NCBI GenBank assembly: GCA_031286615.1
Contig: JAITUA010000003.1
Span: forward strand, 496,001-560,000
Length of the DNA: 64,000 nt
Direction of reading: 5' to 3'
DNA from: Chryseobacterium sp.
GTDB lineage: Bacteria; Bacteroidota; Bacteroidia; Flavobacteriales; Weeksellaceae
Shown: piece by piece, positions 17,338 to 26,900 of the stretch
Position numbering within the stretch: position 1 is the stretch's first letter
Layout of the letters: the number at the start of each line of letters is the position of its first letter
Program-made: the position numbers and the translations under genes
Notes under the pieces: model-generated
Databases searched by the model: none
What the model was told of the DNA's origin: nothing
Seen by the model: the letters and a program-made list of their open reading frames with translations, nothing else

Positions 17338-17738
17338 ATTTTTTTTGTTTTTAAAGCGAGTTTATGTCCTATGAAAACCAGTCCCCAAACGAGGACTCCT
17401 AAAATCCAGAACCAGATTGGAGTAGGTAAAGATACCATCATGTAAATGGTCATCAGTAAAAAAATAATTCCACAGATTACAGCTGCTGCTGGCTTTCCGT
17501 TATTAGAAATTTTTGAGGCTGTAAATCCGGAAACAACTGCTGCCAGGGCATATGCCAGAATAATAATGAATAAAGCCATAAAAGGTGCATCATTAATATA
17601 CACTTTCAGTGCCTCCATATCTCCGGCGGCGGCTTCTGTGGGAGGAGGATACAGATAATGGCCTATTTTTTCTACGACTGTAATACAGATGGAACCTACG
17701 ATAAGCCCCACCACCACGGCTAATATTCTTCTCAGCAT
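17334..17738 (-). CDS. Small four-helix membrane protein of unknown function
   Basis: A 134-residue protein with four predicted membrane segments: residues about 4-26 (RILAVVVGLIVGSICITVV), about 50-72 (FMALFIIILAYALAAVVSGFTA), about 82-102 and about 105-125. The loop between the first two carries HYLYPPPTEAAAGD. I recognise no named family, though similar proteins are frequent in Flavobacteriia. Coupled to the VOC gene by a 4-bp overlap and preceded at 2 bp by the secreted-protein gene ending at 17741. Confidence 0.7.
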   Translation of the reverse strand: MLRRILAVVVGLIVGSICITVVEKIGHYLYPPPTEAAAGDMEALKVYINDAPFMALFIIILAYALAAVVSGFTASKISNNGKPAAAVICGIIFLLMTIYMMVSLPTPIWFWILGVLVWGLVFIGHKLALKTKKI

Positions 17739-17740
17739 GG

Positions 17741-18211
17741 TTATTGGTTTTTTAAATGGGTTTTAAACGCTATTGTTCCATCATAACTTTTCCAGTCACC
17801 TATCAGTTCAATATATTGCCCTTCAATTTTCTCTGTTTTCTTATTCCATTTAAAATTATAGACAAACCTTCCTTTAAAAAGCCCTGAATGTTTTCCTTTA
17901 TTCTCTTCAGCCAGTTCATATTCTCCAAATACGGTTCCCTGCTTTCTGGAATCTTTATATTTTGAAATGGTAATCTTACCTTCAAATTTTGTGTAGTTGG
18001 TATCCACAAGAGAATATCCTGAAACAAAATATTCCTGATCATTCTTTTTATTCTGTTCAGAAATATTGATCTTCAGTTTCAGTTCCTGGCCTTTGTTTCC
18101 GATAGTTCCCAGATAAGGTTTACTATTGTTCAGCCATGTATTTGAAATATCCGGCATCTGCCCCAATACAAAATTGGCTGCCAGAAGGAAGAGTAATAAA
18201 GTTTTTTTCAT
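17741..18211 (-). CDS. Secreted protein of unknown function
   Basis: I start this at the ATG at 18211, seven codons inside the longest frame, because MKKTLLLFLLAANFVLGQ is then a clean Sec signal peptide. The mature 139 residues are strand-rich and charged (ELKLKINISEQNKKNDQEYFVSG, YTKFEGKITISKYKD, GTVFGEYELAEENK, KIEGQYIELIGDWKSYDGTIAFK). No family recognised; it reads as a small beta-barrel or lipocalin-like periplasmic protein. It lies 10 bp after the DUF1569 gene and 2 bp before the membrane protein gene. Confidence 0.65.
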   Translation of the reverse strand: MKKTLLLFLLAANFVLGQMPDISNTWLNNSKPYLGTIGNKGQELKLKINISEQNKKNDQEYFVSGYSLVDTNYTKFEGKITISKYKDSRKQGTVFGEYELAEENKGKHSGLFKGRFVYNFKWNKKTEKIEGQYIELIGDWKSYDGTIAFKTHLKNQ

Positions 18212-18221
18212 GCAGTGAGTT

Positions 18222-18677
18222 TTAAACGCCAAATTGTGACAGATGGTGGTTCAGATGTTTGGCAAACATATTATTCCACTCCTGAGCTTTTAATTTTCCG
18301 AAAGAAAAAGATTCTTTCCCATCAAAAGCATCTGCCCCCAATTGCTGTGTTTTCTGAATAAAACCAATCAGTCTTGTTTTTTCTTCGTGAAAGTTTTTTC
18401 TGGTTGTCACCAAAAACTGCGGAGCTGTAGGGGAATCCCTTGGATATGCTTTCTCTCCTACTACCTTAGGTTTCACAAAGGTTTTTAATATAAATTTTGC
18501 AATAGATCCCGGTTTTTTGTGTTTTTCAGGCTCATAAATCATTTCATAGGTTATACAGCAGTGTGCCAGCATCTGGTCTACCGTCATTTTCCCCCATAAA
18601 CCATGCGTATCTTCCACCAATTTATTTATCCTATCAATATAATTTTGAGCATCTTTTGCATCAAATACATTTTCCAT
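18222..18677 (-). CDS. DUF1569 / DinB-like four-helix protein
   Basis: A 151-residue protein with the DinB-superfamily helical bundle: KLVEDTHGLWGKMTVDQMLAHCCITYEM holds the first conserved His, and the C-terminal WNNMFAKHLNHHLSQFGV holds the HxxxH-type pair expected to complete a divalent-metal site. DUF1569 is the sub-family that fits by length and by the PxxFL-TxRNFxEEK segment in the middle. Likely a thiol-linked detoxification enzyme, but this is by family analogy only. First gene of a short operon with the secreted protein and the membrane/VOC pair. Confidence 0.85.
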   Translation of the reverse strand: MENVFDAKDAQNYIDRINKLVEDTHGLWGKMTVDQMLAHCCITYEMIYEPEKHKKPGSIAKFILKTFVKPKVVGEKAYPRDSPTAPQFLVTTRKNFHEEKTRLIGFIQKTQQLGADAFDGKESFSFGKLKAQEWNNMFAKHLNHHLSQFGV

Positions 18678-19070
18678 ATAATTTCTATTTTACTATGGAC
18701 AAATATATCAGTTTTTTTGTTTGATTTTATAGTCAGTGAAAAAAATTGAGAATTGTTGGTTACGGGATTCGGGTTGCGAGTTGATAGTTGATCCGTTGCT
18801 GGTTTATGATTAAGGATAGCGATAAAGGTTGAGGATGTTACATGAGGTAAGTTATGAGGTGCGGGGTTATGGGATTCGGGATGCTAGTTTTAAGAGTGTG
18901 GGATTTCGGGGTGTAGAATCTGGAGTTTGGGTGATGTGAATTGTTTTGTTTTTTGACTTATTTCTTGATGTTATTATTTTGAATTGTTTAATAATAACTA
19001 CTGAACTAATACAAGCCATAATCAATACCCAATCAGCTAGCAACAAATTAACCAGCAACCAGCAACTAAA
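18678..19070. other. Gene-free stretch with degenerate G-rich repeats
   Basis: GGGATTCGGG occurs at 18764-18773 and 18871-18880, with a degenerate third copy near 18901 (GGGATTTCGGGG). TTGCTGGTT near 18794 is mirrored on the other strand by AACCAGCAACCAGCAACT at 19050-19067. The strand-biased G-rich left half and C/A-rich right end look like remnants of a dispersed intergenic repeat. I see no gene, tRNA or strong promoter. Confidence 0.45.
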
Positions 19071-20276
19071 CTACTCAGTCTCCTCAGAAGTATTCTCAAC
19101 CTCAATTTCCTGTGGCGCAACTTTTTTGAAAATAAACCAGAGTTTGATCTTTAAAGCAATCCATCCTATAACAGCGTATACCACTAAAAGGATACTTAAA
19201 TGTTTCAGGTAAGGGAATGTAAGCTCTACCGAACCTTTTTGAATCAATAAAATTTTGAAAGCCTGTAAAAAAGGGGTCAGCGGAATAATATTAGCAATAA
19301 ACTGAACGAAGGCAGGCATCGCACTCAAAGGCCATGTAAAACCACTGATAATGAAAGCCGGTGAAGCAATAACCATAAGGATTTGTGTAGCCTTCAAGGC
19401 ATCAGGAATCAGGATACTGATAAATACGCCTAAAAATGAAACTGATCCTACAAAAACGGCCGTCAGCAAAATAAAATTAAATATTCCTTCAGGCATCGGA
19501 ACATGGAAAATCATATGCATAAAGTAATAAATACCTACAATGAGAATAGAAAATACCCAGATAGGAATCACTTTTATCAGCATAGTTGGGAAGGCCCATT
19601 TTTTCATTTTGAGGTATTCTTTCACAAAAGATCCTCTTTCAAATTCAGCAGCAAAGCTTACTGCCATCGCCAGCAGAATCACCTGTTGCAATACCACCGC
19701 CAGCATCGCCGGCCACATGAAGATCAGATAGTTTCCGGTAGTGTTGAAAAGGGTAATATAATTGGCTTTGAAAGGTTCATATTGTGTCACAGCCTTTGCT
19801 GCGGGCATTCCTGCTTTTTGAAGAGCCTTGATGGAAGCTCCGGCAGAGAACGTTCCTATGGTCAACTGAAGGGCTTTGGAGGCAAAATTTGCCGTTAAGA
19901 CGTTTCCGGTATTGATATAAACATTCAGTTCCGGATATTTTTTCTGAAGCATGTCTCCTTCAAATCTTGAGGGAATAATCACCACGGCCGCTGCTTCATG
20001 CCTGATGACCTCATCTTTAATGCTCAGAGGCTCCTGCACATATTTGATTATTTTAATGCTTTTATTATCATCCAGCATTTCCGTCAGTTGGTTAGACAAA
20101 GGAGTATTGTCTCTGTCTACTACCAGTACGGGAGTATTTTCAACTTTTCCGCTTTTGTAGACAAATCCCAGCAAGGTTGCATAGAAGACGGGTGCCAAAA
20201 AGAACACTGTCCTTAAGGTAGAATTGCCGATAAAAAGTTTGAACTCACGTTTCAAAAGACGGAAAAATTCTTTCAT
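19071..20276 (-). CDS. ABC-2 type transporter permease
   Basis: A 401-residue membrane protein of the ABC2_membrane_3 type: an N-terminal helix (LRTVFFLAPVFYATLLGFVY), a large extracytoplasmic domain of about 140 residues (PVLVVDRDNTPLSNQLTEML...), then five C-terminal helices including ILMVIASPAFIISGFTWPLSAMP, the classic ABC-2 segment. The topology matches YhhJ/YbhR-like drug or polymer exporters. Gene order TolC-HlyD-permease indicates a tripartite exporter. No ATP-binding subunit is encoded here, so it must come from elsewhere or the complex works with another ATPase. Confidence 0.92.
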   Translation of the reverse strand: MKEFFRLLKREFKLFIGNSTLRTVFFLAPVFYATLLGFVYKSGKVENTPVLVVDRDNTPLSNQLTEMLDDNKSIKIIKYVQEPLSIKDEVIRHEAAAVVIIPSRFEGDMLQKKYPELNVYINTGNVLTANFASKALQLTIGTFSAGASIKALQKAGMPAAKAVTQYEPFKANYITLFNTTGNYLIFMWPAMLAVVLQQVILLAMAVSFAAEFERGSFVKEYLKMKKWAFPTMLIKVIPIWVFSILIVGIYYFMHMIFHVPMPEGIFNFILLTAVFVGSVSFLGVFISILIPDALKATQILMVIASPAFIISGFTWPLSAMPAFVQFIANIIPLTPFLQAFKILLIQKGSVELTFPYLKHLSILLVVYAVIGWIALKIKLWFIFKKVAPQEIEVENTSEETE

Positions 20277-20337
20277 CTGTATATTTTTATATTTTGAGAA
20301 TGAAATTCAATAGAAGCTTCATCCGTTCTTTTCAATT

Positions 20338-21297
20338 TTATTTCAGAATTACGTTAGCATTTACTAGAATACTTTTAGCCTTATTCATGTCTTTGGGTTT
20401 TACTTTGATCTCATAGATCGCATCCTGCAACTGGTAATCAGGGTAAGCTGTGGTAATATCTGCGTACTTTGTCAGCTGTTTGATGTATACGATATCTCCT
20501 GTCAGATTTTCTTTGTTATAAACCACCTGCATGGTTACTTCCTGCCCTTTTTTATATTTTGAAATAGCACTTTCCGGGATGGTAAATCTGAAATAAGTAC
20601 TTTCAGGGATATATCCGTTGAATAGGGCAAAACCAGCTGTTGCAAGCTCTCCTGTGTTTAAACTGATGGTTTCTATTTCCATATCATTGGTGGCAATGAT
20701 ATATCTTTCGGAATAGGCTACATTGGCTTCCTGCAAAGCTCCTTTGGCCTGTGATGCCTGTCCAGCCGCCATTTCTATTTTTTCGAAACGGGTTCCTCTG
20801 TTAACGTCATCCAGCTCTGCCACTACAGCATCGTATTGTGCTTTTGCACCCTGCAGTTTTGCATAGATTTCGTCATGAGCCTGCGGAGACATTAAGCTGT
20901 CACGGAACATATTGTTTGCTCTTTTGTATGACTTCTGGGCAAATTCATATTGTTCTTTCAAACCTTTATATTTGGCCTGAAGCTGTCTCAACTGATCGGA
21001 TGTAGCTCCGTTTTTCGCCATTTGCTCCTGGGCTGAAGCGGCGTTTACTGCGCCCTGTGCCTGCGCAATTTTTGCAGAAACTTCAGGTACATCAAGCTGA
21101 GCCAAAGTATCTCCTTTTTTCACCGTCTGGCCTTCGGAAACATATATTTTTAAGATCCTTCCGGTCACTTTAGGGGCAAAAGAGATCACATCCTTTTTAG
21201 TTTTCCCTTCAGGTTCTTTGTTTTTTTCATTCTTTTTGTCACAGCTCCCCAACAGAAACAGAGCAGCAAAGAGTATAGATATATTTTTATGCATCAT
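20338..21297 (-). CDS. HlyD/MFP family periplasmic adaptor lipoprotein
   Basis: A 319-residue protein with a lipoprotein signal (LFLLGSC, Cys19). Biotinyl-lipoyl half-motifs flank a coiled-coil hairpin: FAPKVTGRILKIYVSEGQTVKKGDTLAQLD, then a long alpha-hairpin (about residues 75-185, AQGAVNAASAQEQMAK to GALQEANVAYSERY), then EIETISLNTGELATAGFALF. The beta-barrel domain follows. It bridges the inner-membrane permease and the TolC channel. It lies 8 bp after the TolC gene and 61 bp before the permease. Confidence 0.92.
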   Translation of the reverse strand: MMHKNISILFAALFLLGSCDKKNEKNKEPEGKTKKDVISFAPKVTGRILKIYVSEGQTVKKGDTLAQLDVPEVSAKIAQAQGAVNAASAQEQMAKNGATSDQLRQLQAKYKGLKEQYEFAQKSYKRANNMFRDSLMSPQAHDEIYAKLQGAKAQYDAVVAELDDVNRGTRFEKIEMAAGQASQAKGALQEANVAYSERYIIATNDMEIETISLNTGELATAGFALFNGYIPESTYFRFTIPESAISKYKKGQEVTMQVVYNKENLTGDIVYIKQLTKYADITTAYPDYQLQDAIYEIKVKPKDMNKAKSILVNANVILK

Positions 21298-21305
21298 TTA
21301 AATTT

Positions 21306-22724
21306 TTAAGGGATTAAATAAAATTTGGTGATATCCAGTTCCTGGGTAGACCTCATCAGTTCTATTCCCGCTCTTCTCTGGTTGAAAATGGCATTCTGAT
21401 ATTCCAGCTCGGAAGCTTCAAGATCATTTTCCGCATCAATAAGCTGAGAAGATTTACTCATTCCGTATCGGAATTCTTTTTCTGCCTGTATGAGTGCATT
21501 TTTTGCCAGTTCTTTTTCTTTGGCTTTTAAGGTAATCTGAGCGGAAGCGATATCATAATTAGTCTGATTATTAGCCAGGTTCAATGTGAGTTTTTTCAGT
21601 GCATCTTCTTTCTGGTTCTGCAATACTTCTTTCCCAACTTTGGCAGTTTCTTCTGCATGTTTTCCTTCTTTACCATCGAAAATCTCCCATTTAAAGCCTA
21701 CTCCTGCTGTAATCAAAGGAAATACATTGATATTATTAGGTCTCCAGTCCAGCTTTTTCCCTTCGTATCCAAGTATTGGAACTGCCGGAATTATATTTTC
21801 CGAAGATTTGATCCTGTTTCCATACAAACCGATATAATAGGCTGAAGCCATCAGTTGAACTTTAGGAATCATCCAGGTTCTTTCGGCCTTTATTTTATAG
21901 TCTGCAGCATTGATTCCATGTTCCAGTGCACGGATTTCAGCTCTCTGCTCTATTCCTTTTTCTGCTGCAAGCAATTCTACGGGAGATAATACCGGATCTA
22001 TCATTCTGAGCCTTTCTCTGCTGATTCCTGTTAGAATATAAAGCTGGGTAAGAAGCAGTTCTTTTTTCCCTTCATATTCTACCATTTTCGCATCTAAAAT
22101 AGCCTGAGCCAGTTCGATTTTCTTATGGTCATAAGGAGTAATTAATCCATAACCAAGCGCCTTATCGGCTGTTTTTCTATTGATATCAAGCCTTCTTTTA
22201 CTTTCATCCAGTACTTTTTTAGACTGATGAATAAGAGCCAGCTGATCGTATGCTCTGGAAATACTGGCAATCACCTCATCTTTTGTCTTCTCCAAAAGGA
22301 TATCTTCAGATTTTTTCTTCTCTTCAACCGCTTTTTTCATGTACTTCACCTTCCCTCCGGAATACAGAAGCATTTTGGCATCTGCCTTGGCAATACCTGA
22401 AAACCCCGATACATTAAAGTTATTGTTAAAAGCTCCTTCCGGAATATTGATAAAGGGAGCGAGATTGATTTCCGGTGACGTAAGTCTTGCTGTTCCGTTG
22501 AGATAGCCGGCTTTACCACTCAATTCCAGAGTAGGAAGAAAGACGTCTTTCAGTTTATGTTCGTCAAGATCGGTAAGTTTGTTTTGGGTCACCTGCATTT
22601 TGAGGTTCGAATCCCGAACCATAGCACTATCCAGAAGTTCTTTAAAATCCGGCGCAGACTGTGCCCAGCCAAAAGCGGGGAACGCAAAAAAACTAAACGT
22701 AAAAATCAATAAATTGTTTTTCAT
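21306..22724 (-). CDS. TolC family outer-membrane efflux channel
   Basis: A 472-residue protein with a Sec signal (about residues 1-21, ending GWAQS). The two OEP repeats are visible: LKMQVTQNKLTDLDEHKLKDVFLPTLELSGKAGY in the first, and ERTWMIPKVQLMASAYYIGLYG plus VGFKWEIFDGKEGKHAEETAKVGKEV in the second, each joined to long helices such as ALIQAEKEFRYGMSKSSQLIDAENDLEASELEYQNAIF. It is the outer-membrane exit duct of the exporter. First gene of the operon; TATATTTG at 22740-22747 (minus strand) is a candidate -7 element just upstream. Confidence 0.93.
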   Translation of the reverse strand: MKNNLLIFTFSFFAFPAFGWAQSAPDFKELLDSAMVRDSNLKMQVTQNKLTDLDEHKLKDVFLPTLELSGKAGYLNGTARLTSPEINLAPFINIPEGAFNNNFNVSGFSGIAKADAKMLLYSGGKVKYMKKAVEEKKKSEDILLEKTKDEVIASISRAYDQLALIHQSKKVLDESKRRLDINRKTADKALGYGLITPYDHKKIELAQAILDAKMVEYEGKKELLLTQLYILTGISRERLRMIDPVLSPVELLAAEKGIEQRAEIRALEHGINAADYKIKAERTWMIPKVQLMASAYYIGLYGNRIKSSENIIPAVPILGYEGKKLDWRPNNINVFPLITAGVGFKWEIFDGKEGKHAEETAKVGKEVLQNQKEDALKKLTLNLANNQTNYDIASAQITLKAKEKELAKNALIQAEKEFRYGMSKSSQLIDAENDLEASELEYQNAIFNQRRAGIELMRSTQELDITKFYLIP

Positions 22725-23008
22725 GGTTTATGTTTATAACAAATATAATGCAAAAAAAGATAAAATACTTAAAGATAATTCTACAATACTGTGAATTTAA
22801 AGTAAGTTTAAAATCTGTTTAAGTTTAAAGCCTTACAAAATAAAGTTTTGGACAAAGCGTTTAAATGTTAATTAAAACCTAAAAAAATTTGAAAAAAAAT
22901 CATAACTCTACTTTTTTAACAATAATTCTAAAGCAATTTTGCCAGGAAAATAAAAGGATTCTATCAGAAAAACAAGCTTTAGTATTTTATTCTGAGATTT
23001 GAAATTTA

Positions 23009-23267
23009 GATTCCTGCGGAATGACAAAGTGCGTGGATAGACTTGGGAATATTAATCAGTAAAATTTGCAAGAATGATTATTCAATAGAAATGGGCTTTA
23101 GCCCGTTTGATAAAAGGTTAAAATTTCAAACGGCTTTAGCCAAAACCTATAATATAACGCGATGTTCGCAAAAACATTATGATTTGTTTTTTCGTTCGCA
23201 AGGGCGTTTCACTCAGCGAATAAGGTAATTCTGAATTTTAGAGCATGGATTCCTGCGGAATGACAAA
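23009..23267. repeat. Intergenic repeat region: direct copies of a 20-mer around a GGCTTTAGCC palindrome
   Basis: The 637-bp gap 22725-23361 holds no convincing gene. GATTCCTGCGGAATGACAAA occurs twice as a direct repeat (23009-23028 and 23248-23267). Between them GGGCTTTAGCCCGTTTGA (23093-23110) and TCAAACGGCTTTAGCC (23126-23141) form an inverted repeat whose cores are each palindromic. This has the look of REP/BIME-like dispersed repeats. Confidence 0.6.
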
Positions 23268-23300
23268 CGACACGTTCAATTAATTCAAAATTGATACTAT

Positions 23301-23340
23301 AAAAAACGAAAACTCCCCACATCGCTGTGAGGAGTTTTCT
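23301..23340 (-). terminator. Terminator after ecotin
   Basis: On the minus strand AAAACTCC and GGAGTTTT form the stem (outer ends 23308-23317 and 23331-23338, with a partly paired interior), followed by CGTTTTTTATAG. Located about 20 bp after the ecotin stop. Confidence 0.75.
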
Positions 23341-23361
23341 GTATAATTATAATAAGCTGAT

Positions 23362-23850
23362 TTATCTTTGAACTGCTTTTTTCATGGCAGCATCCGGACG
23401 TAAAATTCTGTAACGTACTTCGATGTCTTTCGGTACATAGAATACCAATGGAAGTTTACTGTTGTATCTTACCGTTTCCGGCTTTAGGGTAACAAACTTT
23501 TTAGTCAGTTTTTTATCCATGCAGCCCATTAGGGTTCCGGCAGTTTCTCCTTTAGACTCTACTTCATAATAATTGTAGCCCCATCCCTGAAGATCCTGAG
23601 TTTTCATTTCTCCCATCAGGAAATAGTTGTTACAGTCTAACATTTTTTCAGCACCTACAAAAAGTTCTACTTTTAAATCGTTTTCGTTTTTTGCTACGGG
23701 AAGCTGAATATATACTTGCTTATATCCTTCTTTAGCTTTTGGGAACATTTCAATCTGTAGTTTTTCAAACTTTTCTGCTTTCTTTTGTGCGAAAGCATTT
23801 ACTCCAGCCATCAATACCAATCCAGTAATTAAAGTTTTAGAAAATTTCAT
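23362..23850 (-). CDS. eco: Ecotin, broad serine-protease inhibitor
   Basis: Start taken at the ATG at 23850, giving 162 residues with a Sec signal (MKFSKTLITGLVLMAGVNAFA, cut before Gln22); the longer frame lacks a sensible N-terminus. Ecotin landmarks are all present: FPKAKEGYKQVYIQLP, DLKVELFVGAEKMLDCNNYF, LQGWGYNYYEV, the reactive-site loop ending TLMGC, KKFVTL, and RYNSKLPLVFYVPKDIEVRYRI. Cys73 and Cys110 are 37 residues apart, the same spacing as the disulfide in E. coli ecotin. By alignment P1 is Leu107 and P1' Met108, against Met-Met in E. coli. Periplasmic dimeric inhibitor of trypsin- and elastase-like enzymes. Encoded just downstream of an alpha-2-macroglobulin gene. Confidence 0.93.
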   Translation of the reverse strand: MKFSKTLITGLVLMAGVNAFAQKKAEKFEKLQIEMFPKAKEGYKQVYIQLPVAKNENDLKVELFVGAEKMLDCNNYFLMGEMKTQDLQGWGYNYYEVESKGETAGTLMGCMDKKLTKKFVTLKPETVRYNSKLPLVFYVPKDIEVRYRILRPDAAMKKAVQR

Positions 23851-23897
23851 CTTTATAATTTTTTTAATTTCTACTAACTTAATTCCAAAAACCATTC

Positions 23898-23905
23898 CAA
23901 AATTA
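23898..23905 (-). promoter_or_regulatory. Candidate -7 element of the ecotin gene
   Basis: Minus-strand TAATTTTG, matching TAnnTTTG, about 48 nt before the ecotin ATG and downstream of the A2M terminator. No clear TTG at the right distance, so confidence is limited; it supports separate transcription of ecotin. Confidence 0.4.
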
Positions 23906-23960
23906 AACAATTGTTTGGTTTTTCGATTTAATTCTATTTTTATTTGAAATCTTTAAATAA

Positions 23961-23988
23961 AAAACTGCAGTAGTTGATACTGCAGTTT
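23961..23988 (-). terminator. Terminator after the alpha-2-macroglobulin gene
   Basis: AAAACTGCAGTA (23961-23972) pairs with TACTGCAGTTTT around a short loop; on the minus strand a T6 run follows. It lies 10 bp after the A2M stop, separating it from ecotin. Confidence 0.85.
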
Positions 23989-23997
23989 TCTTATACA

Positions 23998-26900
23998 TTA
24001 TTCTGATATTGTTATATTACTTCCTTTTGTGTGAGCATTCATCTGTGGTGCGTAATAATTCTGCATCGTTGTAATTCCGTTGGAGAATTTTCCGGATGCA
24101 TTGGCCACTACATCGTATTCAAAGACATATTTTCCTTTTGGCATGTACTGAATATAGAAATTGGTAGAAGCATCTTTGGTCGACTGATAGTATCCAAGAT
24201 TATTTTTCCATTGATATCCAGATAATACGTCTACAGGTTCAAATCCTGCCGCACGCATATCTTTAATGTGGATAAATTCCATGGCTCTGTCTGTATTCAG
24301 AATCATTCTTACCGTTATCTTATCTCCTACTTTCAACGGTGTTTCAGAAGAGATTTTCTGAAGTTCTTCTCCGTTTACCGTTTTTACTTTTTTGTACAAT
24401 TCTTTTGTTACGGAAATATAATTTTCGGAAGATTTGATTTTATCAAGATCTTCGTAATACTGCCAGAACAATCCACCCTGAACAATTCCGGGACCAGGTT
24501 TTGTAACAGTTACCGTTGCTAAGTTTTTATCTACTGAGTCTGTTTTCACAGTTGATTTTACATAGCCAGTCGCCTGGGTCTGAGGAGCCAATTCTTTTCC
24601 TCCCCAAACGATAGTAGCTTTATCACTTTCTGCTCCGGTCCATGATTTTCCTGAATTTAAAATAGTAAAGATCACTTCTGCTGTTCCTCTTGAGCTTCCC
24701 CATGAGTTCACTTCCTTCTGCGTTACCAGCCAGATCTTCATATCTTCAATAAAGCTTTGGTCATTAGATCTTAACTTATTGAATGTTTCCAATGCTCCGG
24801 CATGGTTGACCACTTTGGAACCGAACCATCCCCAGTCATTCAGGTTTTGCTTCCAGTAAACCCCTTGTGTTTTTGTATCTGTAGACGTTTCTTTAAGATA
24901 GGTCATCAATTTATCAGACACCTCTTTCAGACCGTAATCATTCATTAATAATGCTGCACGGTGAAGTCCGAAGAAAGTGAAATCTGTGATCTTCGCTGTT
25001 TTTGCTTTTTGTTTTACTAATGTTTTCAAAGCAGCACCTTTTCCTTTTAAAGGATATTGTTTTTCCCAATAGTTTCTGGTATCAAGATAATCCATAGTCC
25101 AGTTGTTCCAGACATTGCCTTTTTTCACATCAAAATATTTATTCACCTCATTGTCTACATACTGAATCAATTTAGCTGTAATAGCATTCTGGTCAGCACT
25201 TTGATAGTCTTTCACATTATCTTTTAACCAAGAGTTGATTTTTCCTAAGTTTTTAAGGATATACAATGACGTACCGTAAGAACTTGGATAACCAGGGTAC
25301 CATGAGAATCCACCATCAGGGTTTTGCAGTTTTTTGAAATCGTCCCAATCCTGATTAATTGAATTTTTCATCGTATTAACATCGAATAATAATGCCAGTT
25401 TCTGCATCTGTTCTGCTTCATTTTTACTTTCCAGTACCCAAGGTGTTTCTTCCAGCAACAGCTGTTTCAGTTCCTGATTTTTTTCAAGATTTGAATTTAA
25501 TAATCCTTTGTTCTGATATTCTTCAAAAACCGTTTTCATTTTCGGATTGGCTTTGAATATTTCTGAAGCCAGTACATCTGCAAACCATTTATTGAAGATT
25601 ACATCTGCCGAATTATTCTGATCATTTTTCAGACTTGGAAGGGCAAACATAATCTCCCAGATCGGATTGGTTGTCAATTCTAGAGTATTGGAAACATTAG
25701 TAGTAGTTGTGGATGTATTGTTTTTAAGGTTATCCAGGACAAATGTTTTGGTTTCTCCTTCTTTCACAAAAACAGGAACGGCATCCGTCACCAGCATTCT
25801 GTTTGGCAATACAGCAATAGCCTGCTGCTCACCGTCAGAATATTGACCAGCTTTAGCAACCACTTTGAAAATTACAGAGGAAACATTATCCGGAACTTTC
25901 AATTTCCATGTTAATGCACTGCTTCCGTTTTCATTTAAGTTAAAGTTTTGTACTCCTGAATTCATTCCAAATTTTGAAGAAATATTCTCATTGGTAAAGG
26001 CATCCAGAATTTGTAACTCGGCAGAACCGTTCAGTTTTTTATCGGTAAGGTTTGAAAGTTTTGACTGAAGGTTTAGTTCATCCCCTTCTCTCAGGAATCT
26101 CGGATAATTTGGTGTCACTGAGAATTCTTTCTGTGTTACCACTTCTTTTTCCAATGTGGCTGCTCTTGCATCTTTTGTGTGCGCAAGAAACATCAGTTTC
26201 CATTTTGTCAATGCTTCCGGAGAAGTGAACTCGAAATTTACATTTCCTTCGGCATCTGTTTTAAGATCCGGATAGAAGAATGCGGTTTCGTTCAGATTTT
26301 GACGTACAGCGACTTTATCCATTTCTTTTTCTTGATCGTCTTTATCTAAAACACCGTCTGCATCAGTATCTTTTGTAACCATTGCAGCGCTCATTACAAC
26401 TTCTTCCGCAATAGCTTTTCTTTTGATCCCTCTCGCTTGTCCGGCAATTGGTGATGGCGGCAGTGCATAAGCCGGAGCTTTTACACCTTCTCTATTTTGA
26501 AGCCCTGAAACGTCTCCTTGTAATATATATAAAAAGTCACCATCAAACCAGTTAAACTGAGGAACCTGCACATATTTATCTTCAAAATATCTCAGTCTTT
26601 TCTGATAGTTTTGCTGTTGCAGGTAATTGTTGATACCATATGAAGTAACGATCACAAATGGGGTATACAATTTTCTCCAGGTATAGCTGTTTGCGGCAAA
26701 CTGATCCAGAGACATGTCATACATATTGGCCAATACCTCAGCATTGATCTTTTCATTATCATTTCCGGTTACTTTTACTGTCCATTTTTCCTTAGAATTA
26801 GGTTCCAGTTTATCTCTGAAAGTTACAGTTTCAATTTTTAAAGGTTTTTCTGTGTCTTTTATGTTTAAAGCTACAAATTCTGTTTTCACATCATTAAATG

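Noticed and set aside
23093-23141. CRISPR-like repeat
   Set aside because: Only two palindromic units in opposite orientation, no regular spacers and no cas genes.
25590-25660. Thioester (CxEQ) site in the macroglobulin
   Set aside because: At the expected place the sequence reads KNDQNNSAD; there is no cysteine.
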